The position numbers were made by a program, and so were the translations under genes. From NCBI RefSeq assembly GCF_005222205.1, contig NZ_CP032345.1, positions 747,001-811,000 of the forward strand: a stretch of 64,000 nt of DNA, in the 5' to 3' direction. The notes beneath the pieces were generated by a model. That model was not told the DNA's origin and ran no database searches. It was given only the letters and a program-made list of their open reading frames with translations. The DNA is from Azospirillum brasilense. GTDB lineage: Bacteria > Pseudomonadota > Alphaproteobacteria > Azospirillales > Azospirillaceae. Shown here piece by piece: positions 54,672-63,989 of the stretch (positions are counted from its first letter, which is position 1; every line of letters starts with the position of its first letter).

Positions 54672-54877
54672 GACGGACTCCCAGCGCGGGTGGAGAATGA
54701 ACGGGGGTGGAAAAAGCAGTCCCCCCTATAGCGCAGCCCTCCGCCCGAATCAGCCATCCCGACGCGCGCCTCCTCCATAAGAGGTGGCGGTCCCGTCCCT
54801 TTGCACCGTCGCAGGACGACGGCGGACCACTAGAGTCAGGAGTGTCACGTCCCATCAATTGGATTGCGCGCGCCCCC

Positions 54878-57319
54878 ATGGACCGTTCCGCTCCGAAAGC
54901 CACGCCATCCTCGAATCGCTCTGCGGCGAAGGCGAAGCCCCAACCCCAGGCCGCCGGCCTGCGCCCTGACCAGACGGAGGTCTTCGACGGCCTTCTGCTG
55001 GCCCTGCTGGCGCGCAAGCGGCTTCTGGTGCTGGTCGGCGAAGCCGGGTCCGGACGGGCCGCGGTCTTCCATCAGCTTGTCGAGCAGGTCGGCTCCGACG
55101 GGGCGCTGGTTCTTCCGGTCGCCGCCAGCGCCGGGGCGCAGGTGGAGGATCTGGTGTCCGCCGCCGGGGACGCCGCCCTGCCGTCGGACAGCGACGACCG
55201 CGATTTCGACACCCTGATCGAGGAGCTGGAGGAGCGGCTGGACCTCGCCGGCACGGGCCTGCTGGCGGTGGAGAACGCGGGCGTCCTGGCCGCCCCGGCG
55301 CTGGCCGACCTGATCGACCTCACCCGCTCCGAGACGCCGAGCGGGCGTTTCCTCCAGGTCCTGCTCTGCGGCACGCCGGAGATGGAGCGGACCCTGGCCC
55401 GGCCCGGCTTGGCCGAAGCGGTGCGCGAACTTGGCGTGATCTACCGCATGACGCCCGGCGCCGGCCCCTCCGTCGCGCCCACCGCCGCCATTCCGTCCGC
55501 CGGACCCTCCGTTGGCCCCACCGCCGGACCGGTGCCCGCCCCGCCGCGCGCCGCCCCGCCGCCGCCGCGCCGGACGGCGGAGCGCGACGCCAACGACTGG
55601 CCGGCCAACGACTGGGACGCTCCGGACGGCTGGACGATCCCGGAAGCCGGCGCCCCGGTCGCCGACCTGCCCGTCAAGCGCCCGCGCCGCCGCGCCGCGC
55701 TGGCCGGAGCGGCGATCACCACCCTGATCCTCCTTGGCGCCGCCGGGGCCGGCGTGGCCCTGACCGTGCCCGGCGCCACGCCCGAGCGGGCGCTCGATTA
55801 CGCCCGGCAGGGCTGGCAGGACCTCCGCAGCTTCGTGGCGGAGCGGGTGAACATCCCGTTCGGGCCGTTCGCGGACGAGCCCAGCCTGGGCAGCCGGGGT
55901 CCCGACACGCTGGCGGTCGCCCGGCCGCAGAACCCCTATCTCGCCGCGCTCCCCGCCGAAGCGGGTGTGCCGGTCGCCGGACCGTCGCCGACCAAGGCCG
56001 ACACTCCGCCGCCCGCCGCCCGCACCCTGAACGCGACGCCGGCCCCGAACCCGGTGCCGACCCAAGCGCCAGCCCCAACCCCGGCCCCAACCCTGGCGGC
56101 GAAGCCGGAGCAGCCGCCCGCCGCCCCGGCGGCCCCGATGCCGAAGCCGTCGGTGCCGGCCGCCGACCCGCTGGCCGCGGAGCACACCCAACCGCCCAAG
56201 CCGCGGGCGACCGAGTACCGCACGGAGCAGAGCGAAGGCCCGACCGGTTCCGCCACCCTGCCGCCGCTGGTCGATGAGCCGGCGCCCCAGATGGCCGCCC
56301 CGGCGATGCCCCAGCCCGCCACCCCCACGGCGTCCACGCCCTTCTCGGCCAGCGACAACGGCCTGAACCCGCGCGTCCGCACCCTGGTCGATCAGGCCCG
56401 CCGGCAGATCGCCGCCAAGCTCCTGACCACGCCGCCGAACAACAACGCCTACGAGACGGTGTCGCGGCTGCGCGAGATCGCTCCGGCGACTCCGGAGATC
56501 CAGGACCTCCTGACGACCATGGAGGAGACCTACCGCCGCTGGGCCGCGCTGGCGGAGCGCGACGGCAATTGGGACGAGGCGCGGCGCTTCTACGAACGCG
56601 CCCTGATCGTCGCCCCCAACACCGGCGACCTGCGCGACCGCATCAAGGCCGCCGGCGAAGGACGCGTGCTGCCGGCGACGCCCACGGCCACGGCCACGGC
56701 GGCGCCCGGCACCCCGCCGGCGACGCCGGCCGCCGCCGAGGCCCGGCCCGGCCTGGACAGCCGCGACGGCGCCATCGCCCTGATGCGCCGCACCGACGAG
56801 CTGAAGCGCGCGCTCGACGGCGGCGCCGATCCGAACAAGCGGGTGGACAACGGCAAGACCCTGCTGATGCTGGCCTCCGAACAGGGGCTGACCGACGCGG
56901 TGCGGCTGCTGATCGACCGCCGGGCCAAGACGGAGCTGCGCACCGCCGACGGCGCCACCGCGGTGATGTACGCGGCCTGGGGCGGGCATGAGGCGGTGAT
57001 CCACGCTCTGGCCGCCGCCGGAGCCGAACTCGACGCCACCAACGACGACGGCAAGACCGCCCTGATGGCCGCCGCGGCCCGCGGCCACGACGGTGTCGTG
57101 AAGATCCTGATCGACCGCGGCGTGTCGGTGGACCGGGTGGCCAGCCACGGCTGGTCGGCCCTGATGTACGCCGCCAACAACGGCCACGACCGCGTGGCCC
57201 GGATGCTGGTGGAGCGCGGCGCCAACCCGTTCCGCATGGACACGGCCGGCAACTCCGCCCTCACGCTCGGCGCGCTGCAGGGCCACATGCAGGTGGTCGA
57301 GGCGCTGAAGCCGCATTGA
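54878..57319 (+). CDS. ExeA-like degenerate ATPase with membrane anchor and ankyrin repeats
   Basis: An 813-residue multidomain protein. Residues 30-195 resemble the AAA domain of ExeA/GspA, but the P-loop reads GEAGSGRA (54-61) without the Lys-Ser/Thr, and the Walker B position reads LLAVENAG, so ATP hydrolysis is unlikely. A Pro/Ala-rich stretch follows, then KRPRRR and one transmembrane helix (273-297), which by the positive-inside rule puts the C-terminus in the periplasm. Next come a long Pro/Ala/Thr linker, a short TPR-like pair (NWDEARRFYERALIVAP), and about five ankyrin repeats (ALDGGADPNKRVDNGKTLLM to the end). ATG 54878 was chosen; GTG 54842 is possible. Confidence 0.75.
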   Translation: MDRSAPKATPSSNRSAAKAKPQPQAAGLRPDQTEVFDGLLLALLARKRLLVLVGEAGSGRAAVFHQLVEQVGSDGALVLPVAASAGAQVEDLVSAAGDAALPSDSDDRDFDTLIEELEERLDLAGTGLLAVENAGVLAAPALADLIDLTRSETPSGRFLQVLLCGTPEMERTLARPGLAEAVRELGVIYRMTPGAGPSVAPTAAIPSAGPSVGPTAGPVPAPPRAAPPPPRRTAERDANDWPANDWDAPDGWTIPEAGAPVADLPVKRPRRRAALAGAAITTLILLGAAGAGVALTVPGATPERALDYARQGWQDLRSFVAERVNIPFGPFADEPSLGSRGPDTLAVARPQNPYLAALPAEAGVPVAGPSPTKADTPPPAARTLNATPAPNPVPTQAPAPTPAPTLAAKPEQPPAAPAAPMPKPSVPAADPLAAEHTQPPKPRATEYRTEQSEGPTGSATLPPLVDEPAPQMAAPAMPQPATPTASTPFSASDNGLNPRVRTLVDQARRQIAAKLLTTPPNNNAYETVSRLREIAPATPEIQDLLTTMEETYRRWAALAERDGNWDEARRFYERALIVAPNTGDLRDRIKAAGEGRVLPATPTATATAAPGTPPATPAAAEARPGLDSRDGAIALMRRTDELKRALDGGADPNKRVDNGKTLLMLASEQGLTDAVRLLIDRRAKTELRTADGATAVMYAAWGGHEAVIHALAAAGAELDATNDDGKTALMAAAARGHDGVVKILIDRGVSVDRVASHGWSALMYAANNGHDRVARMLVERGANPFRMDTAGNSALTLGALQGHMQVVEALKPH

Positions 57320-57337
57320 CCGGAAAGGCAGGCATGG

Positions 57338-57370
57338 AAACGGCGGGCGCCCTGAGGACGCCCGCCGTTT
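57338..57370. terminator. Bidirectional terminator between convergent genes
   Basis: AAACGGCGGGCG (57338-57349) pairs with CGCCCGCCGTTT (57359-57370); TTTTCGTTTG follows on the plus strand and TTTCC on the minus strand. It serves both the ankyrin gene and the chemoreceptor gene. Confidence 0.8.
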
Positions 57371-57402
57371 TCGTTTGTCGCCCCTGCCCAATCCCCGGCC
57401 GT

Positions 57403-59094
57403 TCAGGCCGCCTTGATCTCCGCCAGGAAGCTCTCGATCTCCTTGCGCAGCGTTTCCGACTGGCGGGCCAGTTCGCCCGACGCGCTCATCACCTGACCGG
57501 CGGCGGCCCCCGTCTCGCCCGCGGCCAGCGTGACCTCCGTGATGCTTCCGGAGACCTGATGGGTGCCCGCCGCGGCCTCCTGGACGTTGCGGGAGATCTC
57601 GTTGGTCGCCGCGCCCTGCTCCTCGATGGCGGCGGCGATGGCGGTGGAGATGTCGTTGATCTGGGCGATGATGCCGCCGATGGCCGAGATGTCGCGCACC
57701 GCGCCGTCGGTCGCCCCCTGAATGGCGGCGATCTGGGCGGCGATCTCGTCGGTCGCCTTGGCGGTCTGGGAGGCCAGATGCTTCACCTCGCCGGCCACGA
57801 CGGCGAACCCCTTGCCGGCCTCGCCCGCCCGCGCCGCCTCGATGGTGGCGTTCAGGGCCAGCAGGTTGGTCTGGCTGGCGATGTTGGTGATGAGGCTGAC
57901 CACCTCGCCGATCTTCTGCGCGGCCTCGACCAGACCGCGCACCGTCTCGTTGGTGCGGGTCGCCTGCTCCACCGCCTGCCCGGCGATTTCCGAGGAGCGC
58001 GACACCTGCGTCGCGATCTCGCGGATGGAGCTGGCCATCTCCTCGGTGGCCGAGGCGACGGTCTGGACGTTGGCGCTGGTCTGCTCCGCCGCCGCCTGGA
58101 CGGCGGTCGCCTGGATGTTGGTCCGTTCGGCCATGGAGGTCATGCTGTGGGCGGTGGCGTCCAGTTCCGAGGCGGCGGCGGCCACCGTGCGCAGGGAGGC
58201 CGCGGAGGAATCTCCGAAGCGGCTCACCAGCCGGTCCACGGCCTCCGCCCGGCGCTGCTTGGTCGCCTGTTCCGCCGCCTGGGCGGCGGCGAGCCGGTCC
58301 GCCTCGATCAGCCCGTCCTTGAAGACCTGAACGGCGCGGGCCATGGCGCCCAGCTCGTCCTTGCGATCGGCGCCGTCGACGGCGACCGTCAGTTCGCGCC
58401 CGGCCAGCCGGTTCATCACCCCGGTCAGCCGCTGAATCGGCTTGGAGACGCCGGCGACAATCGCCAGCCCCATCAGCGCGCTGAGGAGCGTGACGATGGC
58501 GATCGCGGCAATGAGCACGGTTTTGCTCGCGTTGTAGACCTCTTCGCCATTGTTGGCGGCGAGACTGCCGTTGCGGGTGTTGAACGCGATCAACTCGCGC
58601 AGAACCGCCTGGGCCTTGCGGAACTCGACCCGCGATTCGCCCCGATAGGTCTCCGCGGCCTCCTTGTCGCGACCCTCACGGGACAGCGGAAGCACCTTCT
58701 GCTGGCTCAGGTTCAGGTAGCGCTCCCAGTAGCCCATAAGCTTTTGGTAAGCCTCCGTCTCGTAGCCGGAGGTCAGTAGTTTTTTGTATTTATCGGCGGC
58801 GTTTTGGAAATTCTCCAGGGCCGTCTTCATGGTCTTCTCCTCCTCCGCCTTTTGGGAGGCGTCGGGGGCAAAGACATGAGCGGCTTCCAAAATCCGATAG
58901 AACTCGAAGTAGTCGGTGAGCTTGGCGATCTCTCCAACGCTGGGCAGCCAGTTGTCTCGGATTTCCCCGCCCGCATCATTGACCGCGGAGATGCGATTGA
59001 CGCTGAACACTCCCAATGCGCAGACGAAAACCACGAGAATCAGGAATGAAGAGACGATCTTCGCCCGTATCGTGATGCTTGACAGAACACCCAT
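57403..59094 (-). CDS. Methyl-accepting chemotaxis protein
   Basis: A 563-residue chemoreceptor. TM1 (about 8-28), a periplasmic four-helix-bundle-like sensor domain (30-185), TM2 (about 190-212), HAMP ([22 protein letters not shown]), then the signalling domain with the hairpin tip [13 protein letters not shown] .. [33 protein letters not shown]. No CheR-tethering pentapeptide is seen at the C-terminus ([10 protein letters not shown]). The ligand is unknown. Upstream DNA is AT-rich. No che genes are adjacent. Confidence 0.93.
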   Translation of the reverse strand: MGVLSSITIRAKIVSSFLILVVFVCALGVFSVNRISAVNDAGGEIRDNWLPSVGEIAKLTDYFEFYRILEAAHVFAPDASQKAEEEKTMKTALENFQNAADKYKKLLTSGYETEAYQKLMGYWERYLNLSQQKVLPLSREGRDKEAAETYRGESRVEFRKAQAVLRELIAFNTRNGSLAANNGEEVYNASKTVLIAAIAIVTLLSALMGLAIVAGVSKPIQRLTGVMNRLAGRELTVAVDGADRKDELGAMARAVQVFKDGLIEADRLAAAQAAEQATKQRRAEAVDRLVSRFGDSSAASLRTVAAAASELDATAHSMTSMAERTNIQATAVQAAAEQTSANVQTVASATEEMASSIREIATQVSRSSEIAGQAVEQATRTNETVRGLVEAAQKIGEVVSLITNIASQTNLLALNATIEAARAGEAGKGFAVVAGEVKHLASQTAKATDEIAAQIAAIQGATDGAVRDISAIGGIIAQINDISTAIAAAIEEQGAATNEISRNVQEAAAGTHQVSGSITEVTLAAGETGAAAGQVMSASGELARQSETLRKEIESFLAEIKAA

Positions 59095-59657
59095 GCTCCT
59101 TCCCCCACCTAGGATTGCTCGTATATTATCTTAAAGAACTTTCGCTCAATCCATGCGCCGGACGATGCATCCAAGCAGGGCTCAAGAGTCAATCACGGCA
59201 AGACACTCAAATTCAAACAACACCGGATATACACAGGCAAATGAATAGAAATGAAAACTCAAGTTGGGGTACGCCCCATAATTTTTCATATACTCCATGC
59301 ATCAACTTAACGGCAGATTAAAAACTGTCAAAATCCTCGGCCTTTTTGATGTTATATTTGTTTCTCAATTGAATAATAATATTTCCGCTGATGAAGCCAT
59401 TCGTTTCATGAGCAGCGGCAGCAAAGGCGGGCGTCAGCGCAACAACAAAAAAAAAGCCCGCGGACGCGCATTGCGCAGCCGCGGGCTCAAGCATGACAAC
59501 AAGCGACACCGCCGAGCGTCAATTTCTGACATCCGCTCGACGGCAACGGCCGCGACGACGGCCCCGGGGGCCTATGCCAGGAACGGCAAGCGCCCGATCG
59601 GCCGAAGTCCGGCCGACAAATGAGGCCGTCTGACGCTCAAGCGAATGAAAATTCGCT
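59095..59657. other. AT-rich gene-free region
   Basis: About 560 bases between the chemoreceptor start and the dipeptidase stop. The part from about 59110 to 59420 is far richer in A+T than anything else in the window (for example around 59290-59400), then returns to normal. I find no convincing gene: the short frames here have no ribosome-binding site or lie across the terminator at 59447-59487. Confidence 0.6.
59447..59487 (-). terminator. Terminator of the dipeptidase transcript
   Basis: AGCCCGCGG (59455-59463) pairs with CCGCGGGCT (59479-59487) around a 15-base loop that can itself pair; the minus strand continues with nine or more T. It is 170 bases past the dipeptidase stop. Confidence 0.85.
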
Positions 59658-61058
59658 TCAAAGAGCCGCGAAGCGCGCCAGCATGGCCGCGTGCGAGCGG
59701 ATGCCGTTGTGCAGGCACTTCACCTCGAACTTCTCGTTGGGTGAATGGATGCGGTCATCCTCCAGCCCGAAGCCGACGAAGATCGAATCGAAGCCCAGCG
59801 CCTGCCGGATGTAGCCGCCGACCGGGATCGACCCGCCGCTGCCGACCAGCGCCGGCTTGTTGGCGAAGACATCGCCCAGCCCCGCCATGGCAGCGCGCAG
59901 ATAGGGGCTGTCGGTCGGCACCTGGACGCCCGGTGAGCGGCCGAACACCTTGATCTCCCAGCGCCCGTCCGCCGGTGTGCGCTCCTCCAGGAAGCTCCGG
60001 ATGCCGACCAGGATCTTCTCCGGGTCCTGGGCGGGCACGAGGCGGCAGGACAGCTTGGCCGAGGCCTTGGAGGCGATGACCGTCTTGGATCCCTCCCCGG
60101 TGTAGCCGCCCCAGATGCCGTTGATGTCGCAGGTCGGGCGCGACCACAGCCGCTCCAGCGCGCTGCGCCCGGCCTCCCCCGCCGGGGTCGTCAGCCCGAC
60201 GCCGGCCAGGAAGGCGCTCTCGTCGAAGCCGAGGTCGCGCCACATCGCCTTCTCCTCATCCGTGGGCTCGGCCACGTCGTCGTAGAAGCCTGGGAAGCGG
60301 ACGCGCCCGTCCTCGTCGTGGATCTGGCCGAGGATGCGGGTCAGCGCGTTGATCGGGTTCAGCACCGCGCCGCCGAACATGCCGGAATGCAGGTCGTGGC
60401 TCGGCCCATGCAGGGTCGCCTCGACATAGAGCAGGCCGCGCAGCCGCGTGGTGATCGCCGGCGTGTCGATGTTCCAGGCGTTGGTGTCGGTGATGACGCA
60501 GACGTCGGCCTTCAGCTCCTCCGCGTTGGCCTTCAGGAAGGGCAGAAGGTTCGGACTGCCGGTCTCCTCCTCGCCCTCCAGCAGAACGGTCACGCGGATC
60601 GGCAGGGTGCCATGCACGGCGTGCCAGGCGCGGAACGCCTCGATGAAGGTCATCACCTGGCCCTTGTCGTCCACCGCGCCGCGGGCGACGATGCGGCGGC
60701 CATACTCGGCCTCGACGATGGCCGGCTCGAAGGGCGGGCTGTTCCACAGCTCCAGCGGCTCCGCCGGCTGCACGTCGTAATGGCCGTAATAGAGGATGTG
60801 CGGCACATCGGAACCGCCCGGCCCCGGATGGTGGGCGACGACCGCGGGATGGCCGGCCGTCTCGCGCACGGAGGCGTCGAAGCCCAGCCCGCTCAGCTCG
60901 CGCACCAGCCAGTCCGCGGCGCGGCGGACGTCGCCCTTGTAGGCGGGGTCGGTGCTGACGCTGGGGATGCGCAGCAGGTCGCAGAGGCGGCCCAGGGAGT
61001 CTTCGAAACTGCGGTCAACCTGCTGGAGAACGGGGTCGGCTGACAGGACGCTCGACAT
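59658..61058 (-). CDS. M20-family dipeptidase
   Basis: A 466-residue zinc peptidase of the M20 (carnosinase/CNDP-like, ArgE/DapE) clan. YYGHYDVQPAEP has the first metal His and Asp, RGAVDDKGQ the bridging Asp, LLEGEEETGSPN the catalytic Glu pair, and NEKFEVKCLHNGIRSHAAML the last metal His region. The lid domain shows GPSHDLHSGMFGG. It hydrolyses di- or small peptides in the cytosol. ATG 61058 (MSSVLSADP) is supported by AAGG upstream; the frame stays open across the spacer but that is not coding. It follows the urea importer genes after 182 bases. Confidence 0.92.
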   Translation of the reverse strand: MSSVLSADPVLQQVDRSFEDSLGRLCDLLRIPSVSTDPAYKGDVRRAADWLVRELSGLGFDASVRETAGHPAVVAHHPGPGGSDVPHILYYGHYDVQPAEPLELWNSPPFEPAIVEAEYGRRIVARGAVDDKGQVMTFIEAFRAWHAVHGTLPIRVTVLLEGEEETGSPNLLPFLKANAEELKADVCVITDTNAWNIDTPAITTRLRGLLYVEATLHGPSHDLHSGMFGGAVLNPINALTRILGQIHDEDGRVRFPGFYDDVAEPTDEEKAMWRDLGFDESAFLAGVGLTTPAGEAGRSALERLWSRPTCDINGIWGGYTGEGSKTVIASKASAKLSCRLVPAQDPEKILVGIRSFLEERTPADGRWEIKVFGRSPGVQVPTDSPYLRAAMAGLGDVFANKPALVGSGGSIPVGGYIRQALGFDSIFVGFGLEDDRIHSPNEKFEVKCLHNGIRSHAAMLARFAAL

Positions 61059-61141
61059 TCGGAACTGCCTTCGGTGTGAATGATGGCAGCGATGGTAGCG
61101 CATCGCGGTTCCGCGCCAAGCTCCACAAAGCGCAGGGGTGC

Positions 61142-61223
61142 CATCCTCGCGACGGCGGCGTTTCCGGTGCCCGCCACGGGAAGCACAGGATGGCGGAACC
61201 GAAGCTCTGCCCTCGCGAGGATG
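61142..61223. repeat. Inverted repeat in the urtE-dipeptidase spacer
   Basis: CATCCTCGCG (61142-61151) and CGCGAGGATG (61214-61223) are exact complements 62 bases apart. The right arm sits in a self-palindrome CCTCGCGAGG. It could be a degenerate mobile palindromic unit or a regulatory site. Confidence 0.4.
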
Positions 61224-61240
61224 CCTCGGACGCAGGCGCG

Positions 61241-61936
61241 TCAGACGGTGAGATACCGCCGGACCTCGCTCTCCTCCAGCCCGTCGCGGCTGCCCGCCAG
61301 CATGACCTCGCCGCGTTCCATCACCGCCCAGTCGTCGGCCAGATCGCGGGCGAACTCGAAATACTGCTCGACCAGCAGGATCGCCATGGTGCCTTTGTCG
61401 CGCAGGTAGGCGATGGCCCGCCCGATGTCCTTGATGATGGAGGGCTGAATGCCCTCGGTCGGCTCGTCCAGCACCAGCAGCCGGGGCCGCGTCACCAGCG
61501 CCCGCCCGATGGCGAGCTGCTGCTGCTGCCCGCCCGACAGGTCGCCGCCGCGCCGGTCGAGCATGGACTTCAGCACCGGGAACAGCTCGAACACCTCGTC
61601 GGGGATCGAGCGGTCGGCGCGCTTCAGCGGGGCGTAGCCGGTCAGCAGGTTTTCCCGCACCGTCAGCAGCGGGAAGATCTCGCGCCCCTGCGGGACATAG
61701 GCGATGCCGCGCCGCGCCCGTTCCGACGGGGCGAGCCTGGTGATGTCGCCGCCGTCCCAGGCGATGGTTCCGCCGGTCACCGGCTTCAGCCCGACGATGG
61801 CGCGCAGCAGCGAGGACTTGCCGACGCCGTTGCGCCCGAGCAGGCAGGTGACCTTTCCCACCTCCGCCGTCAGCGACACGCCGCGCAGCGCCTGCGCCGC
61901 GCCGTAATGGAGATCGACAGACCGTACGTCGAGCAT
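61241..61936 (-). CDS. urtE: Urea ABC transporter ATP-binding protein UrtE
   Basis: A 231-residue ATPase. Walker A GRNGVGKSSLLRAIVG, IAYVPQGREIFPLLTVRENL, LSGGQQQQLAIGRALVTRPRLLVLDEPTEGIQPSI and VEQYFEFA (Gln at the H-loop) match UrtE specifically. It pairs with UrtD on the UrtBC pore, importing urea with the binding protein UrtA; urtA and urtB must lie beyond the window edge. A palindromic repeat occupies the gap to urtD. Confidence 0.93.
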   Translation of the reverse strand: MLDVRSVDLHYGAAQALRGVSLTAEVGKVTCLLGRNGVGKSSLLRAIVGLKPVTGGTIAWDGGDITRLAPSERARRGIAYVPQGREIFPLLTVRENLLTGYAPLKRADRSIPDEVFELFPVLKSMLDRRGGDLSGGQQQQLAIGRALVTRPRLLVLDEPTEGIQPSIIKDIGRAIAYLRDKGTMAILLVEQYFEFARDLADDWAVMERGEVMLAGSRDGLEESEVRRYLTV

Positions 61937-61955
61937 GCTTGTTTTCTCCCAAGTC

Positions 61956-62083
61956 CCTTCTCCCCCCTGGGGAGAAGGTTAGGATGAGGGGGCGGCCGCA
62001 GGCCGGAAAAGCTCTGCAATGAGGCTGCGTTCCCGCCCTTCGGGCGCCCCCTCACCCTGACCCTCTCCCCAGAGGAGAGAGGG
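61956..62083. repeat. Palindromic GC-rich intergenic repeat
   Basis: Three stems in about 128 bases: CCTTCTCCCC/GGGGAGAAGG (61956-61978), GAGGGGGCG (61986-61994) with CGCCCCCTC (62045-62053), and CCCTCTC/GAGAGGG (62061-62083). It fills the gap between urtD and urtE. It is of the dispersed 'CCCTCTCCCC..GGGGAGAGGG' type frequent between alphaproteobacterial genes. Confidence 0.6.
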
Positions 62084-62096
62084 AAATACATTTGCG

Positions 62097-62843
62097 TCAC
62101 CGGCCCAGATAGACGTCGATGACCTGCTTGTTGGCGCTCACCGTGTCGAGCGAGCCTTCGGCCAGCACCGAGCCCTCGTGCAGCACCGTGACCTTCACGC
62201 CCAGTTCGCGGACGAAGACCATGTCGTGCTCCACGACGATCACCGAATGCTTGCCGGCGATGTCCTTCAGCAGATGGGCGGTCTGTTCCGTCTCGGCGTC
62301 GGTCATGCCGGCCACCGGCTCGTCGACCAGCAACAGCTTCGGGTCCTGGGCCAGCAGCATGCCGATCTCCAGCCACTGCTTCTCGCCGTGCGACAGGCTG
62401 CCCGCCGGGCGGTCGCGCCGGGGCGACAGGCGGGTGATGTCGAGGATCTCCTCGATCCGCGCCCGGTCCTCCCGTGTCGCCGAGTAGGTCAGCGTCTTCA
62501 GCGGACGGCGCGGCGCCTTCAGCGACAGCTCCAGATTGTCCCAGACGGTGTGCATCTCGAACACGGTGGGGCGCTGGAACTTGCGGCCGATGCCCAGGTT
62601 GGCGATGGCCGGCTCGCGCAGGCTGGTCAGGTCGGTGCGGCCCTCGAACAGGATGGTGCCGGTGTCGGGGCGGGTCTTGCCGGTGATGACGTCCATCATG
62701 GTCGTCTTGCCGGCGCCGTTCGGCCCGATGATCGCCCGCATCTCGCCGGGCTCGATCACCAGCGACAGGCTGTTCAGCGCCCGGAACCCGTCAAAGCTCA
62801 CCGACACGCCGTCGAGATACAGCAGGGTGTCTTCGGTGCTCAT
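62097..62843 (-). CDS. urtD: Urea ABC transporter ATP-binding protein UrtD
   Basis: A 248-residue ATPase. Walker A GPNGAGKTTMMDVITGK, GIGRKFQRPTVFEMHTVWDNLELSLK, LSHGEKQWLEIGMLLAQDPKLLLVDEPVAGM, H-loop VEHDMVFVRELGVKVTVLHEGSVLAEGSLD, the UrtD hallmark. It starts six bases after urtC. Confidence 0.94.
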   Translation of the reverse strand: MSTEDTLLYLDGVSVSFDGFRALNSLSLVIEPGEMRAIIGPNGAGKTTMMDVITGKTRPDTGTILFEGRTDLTSLREPAIANLGIGRKFQRPTVFEMHTVWDNLELSLKAPRRPLKTLTYSATREDRARIEEILDITRLSPRRDRPAGSLSHGEKQWLEIGMLLAQDPKLLLVDEPVAGMTDAETEQTAHLLKDIAGKHSVIVVEHDMVFVRELGVKVTVLHEGSVLAEGSLDTVSANKQVIDVYLGR

Positions 62844-62849
62844 GTCGTC

Positions 62850-63989
62850 TCAGACTCCCTTCTGGTCGACCGGCTTGGCGGTGACCGTGGCGCGCGCCGG
62901 CAGCCGGTCGCGAAGCTGCGCCGCCAGCCCCAGGATGCCCTTGGGCAGGAACAGCGTGACCAGCACGAACAGGCCGCCCAGCGCGAACAGCCACAGCTCC
63001 GGCAGCGCCGCCGTGAAGTAGCTCTTGCCGAAATTCACCAGAACCGCGCCCAGCACCGGCCCGGCCAGCGTGCCGCGCCCGCCGACGGCGACCCAGATCA
63101 CCGCCTCGATGCTGCTGGCGGGGGAGAATTCCGACGGGTTGATGATGCCCACCTGCGGCACGTAGAGCGCGCCCGCCACGCCGGCCATGCAGGCCGACAG
63201 CGTCCAGGCGAACAGCTTGTAGCGGTCGGTCTCGTAGCCCAGGAAGCGCACCCGGCTCTCCGCGTCGCGCACGGCGATCAGCACCTTGCCCAGCTTGGAC
63301 GCCACCACGGCTGAGGCCAGGACGTAACCGACCGCCAGCGCCACCACCGTCGCCACGAACAGTCCGACGCGGGTCGAGGCGGCCTGGATGTCGAAGCCCA
63401 GGATCTCCTTGAAGTCGGTCAGGCCGTTGTTGCCGCCGAAGCCCATGTCGTTGCGGAAGAAGGCCAGCATCAGCGCGAAGGTCAGCGCCTGCGTGATGAT
63501 CGACAGGTAGACGCCGGTGACGCGGGAGCGGAAGGCGAACCAGCCGAAGGCGAAGGCGAGCAGGCCCGGCACCAGCATCACCATGATCGCGGCGAACCAG
63601 AACTGGTCGAAGCCGTGCCAGTACCAGGGCAGCTCCGTCCAGTTCAGGAAGACCATGAAGTCCGGCAGGTCGGCGTTGCCATACATGCCGCGCGAGCCGA
63701 TCTGCCGCATCAGGTACATGCCCATGGCGTAGCCGCCGAGCGTGAAGAAGGCGGCGTGCCCCAGCGACAGGATGCCGACGAAGCCCCAGACGAGGTCGAG
63801 CGACAGCGCCAGCAGGGCGAAGCACAGATACTTGCCGAGCAGCGCCACCGTGTGGGTGGACAGGTGCCAGGGCGAGTCCGGGGCGGTGCCCAGCGCCATG
63901 ACCGGCACCGCCACGGCCAGCACCGCCAGGACGGTCAGCAGCACGCCGGCCTTCTTGTCGAGGCCCATCAGGAAGAAACGGGTCAGCAT
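62850..63989 (-). CDS. urtC: Urea ABC transporter permease UrtC
   Basis: A 379-residue LivM-type permease with about ten membrane segments. FALLALSLDLVWGFVGILSLGHAAFFTLGGYAMGMYL and ALTFALMLAFFRNDMGFGGNNGLTDFKEILGFDI, plus RDAESRVRFLGYETDRYKLFAWTLSACMAGVAGALY, match UrtC. ATG 63989 lies 11 bases from the window edge; the upstream urtB is outside. The operon reads urtC-urtD-urtE on the minus strand. Confidence 0.94.
   Translation of the reverse strand: MLTRFFLMGLDKKAGVLLTVLAVLAVAVPVMALGTAPDSPWHLSTHTVALLGKYLCFALLALSLDLVWGFVGILSLGHAAFFTLGGYAMGMYLMRQIGSRGMYGNADLPDFMVFLNWTELPWYWHGFDQFWFAAIMVMLVPGLLAFAFGWFAFRSRVTGVYLSIITQALTFALMLAFFRNDMGFGGNNGLTDFKEILGFDIQAASTRVGLFVATVVALAVGYVLASAVVASKLGKVLIAVRDAESRVRFLGYETDRYKLFAWTLSACMAGVAGALYVPQVGIINPSEFSPASSIEAVIWVAVGGRGTLAGPVLGAVLVNFGKSYFTAALPELWLFALGGLFVLVTLFLPKGILGLAAQLRDRLPARATVTAKPVDQKGV

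Noticed and set aside
59318..59509. 63-codon minus-strand frame with a signal-peptide-like stretch
   Set aside because: The phenylalanine run comes from the terminator T-tract at 59447-59455 and the start lies across the terminator stem; no ribosome-binding site is present.
61059..61952. N-terminal extension of the dipeptidase frame to 764 codons
   Set aside because: It runs through urtE in another frame and across the noncoding spacer; homology begins at MSSVLSADP.
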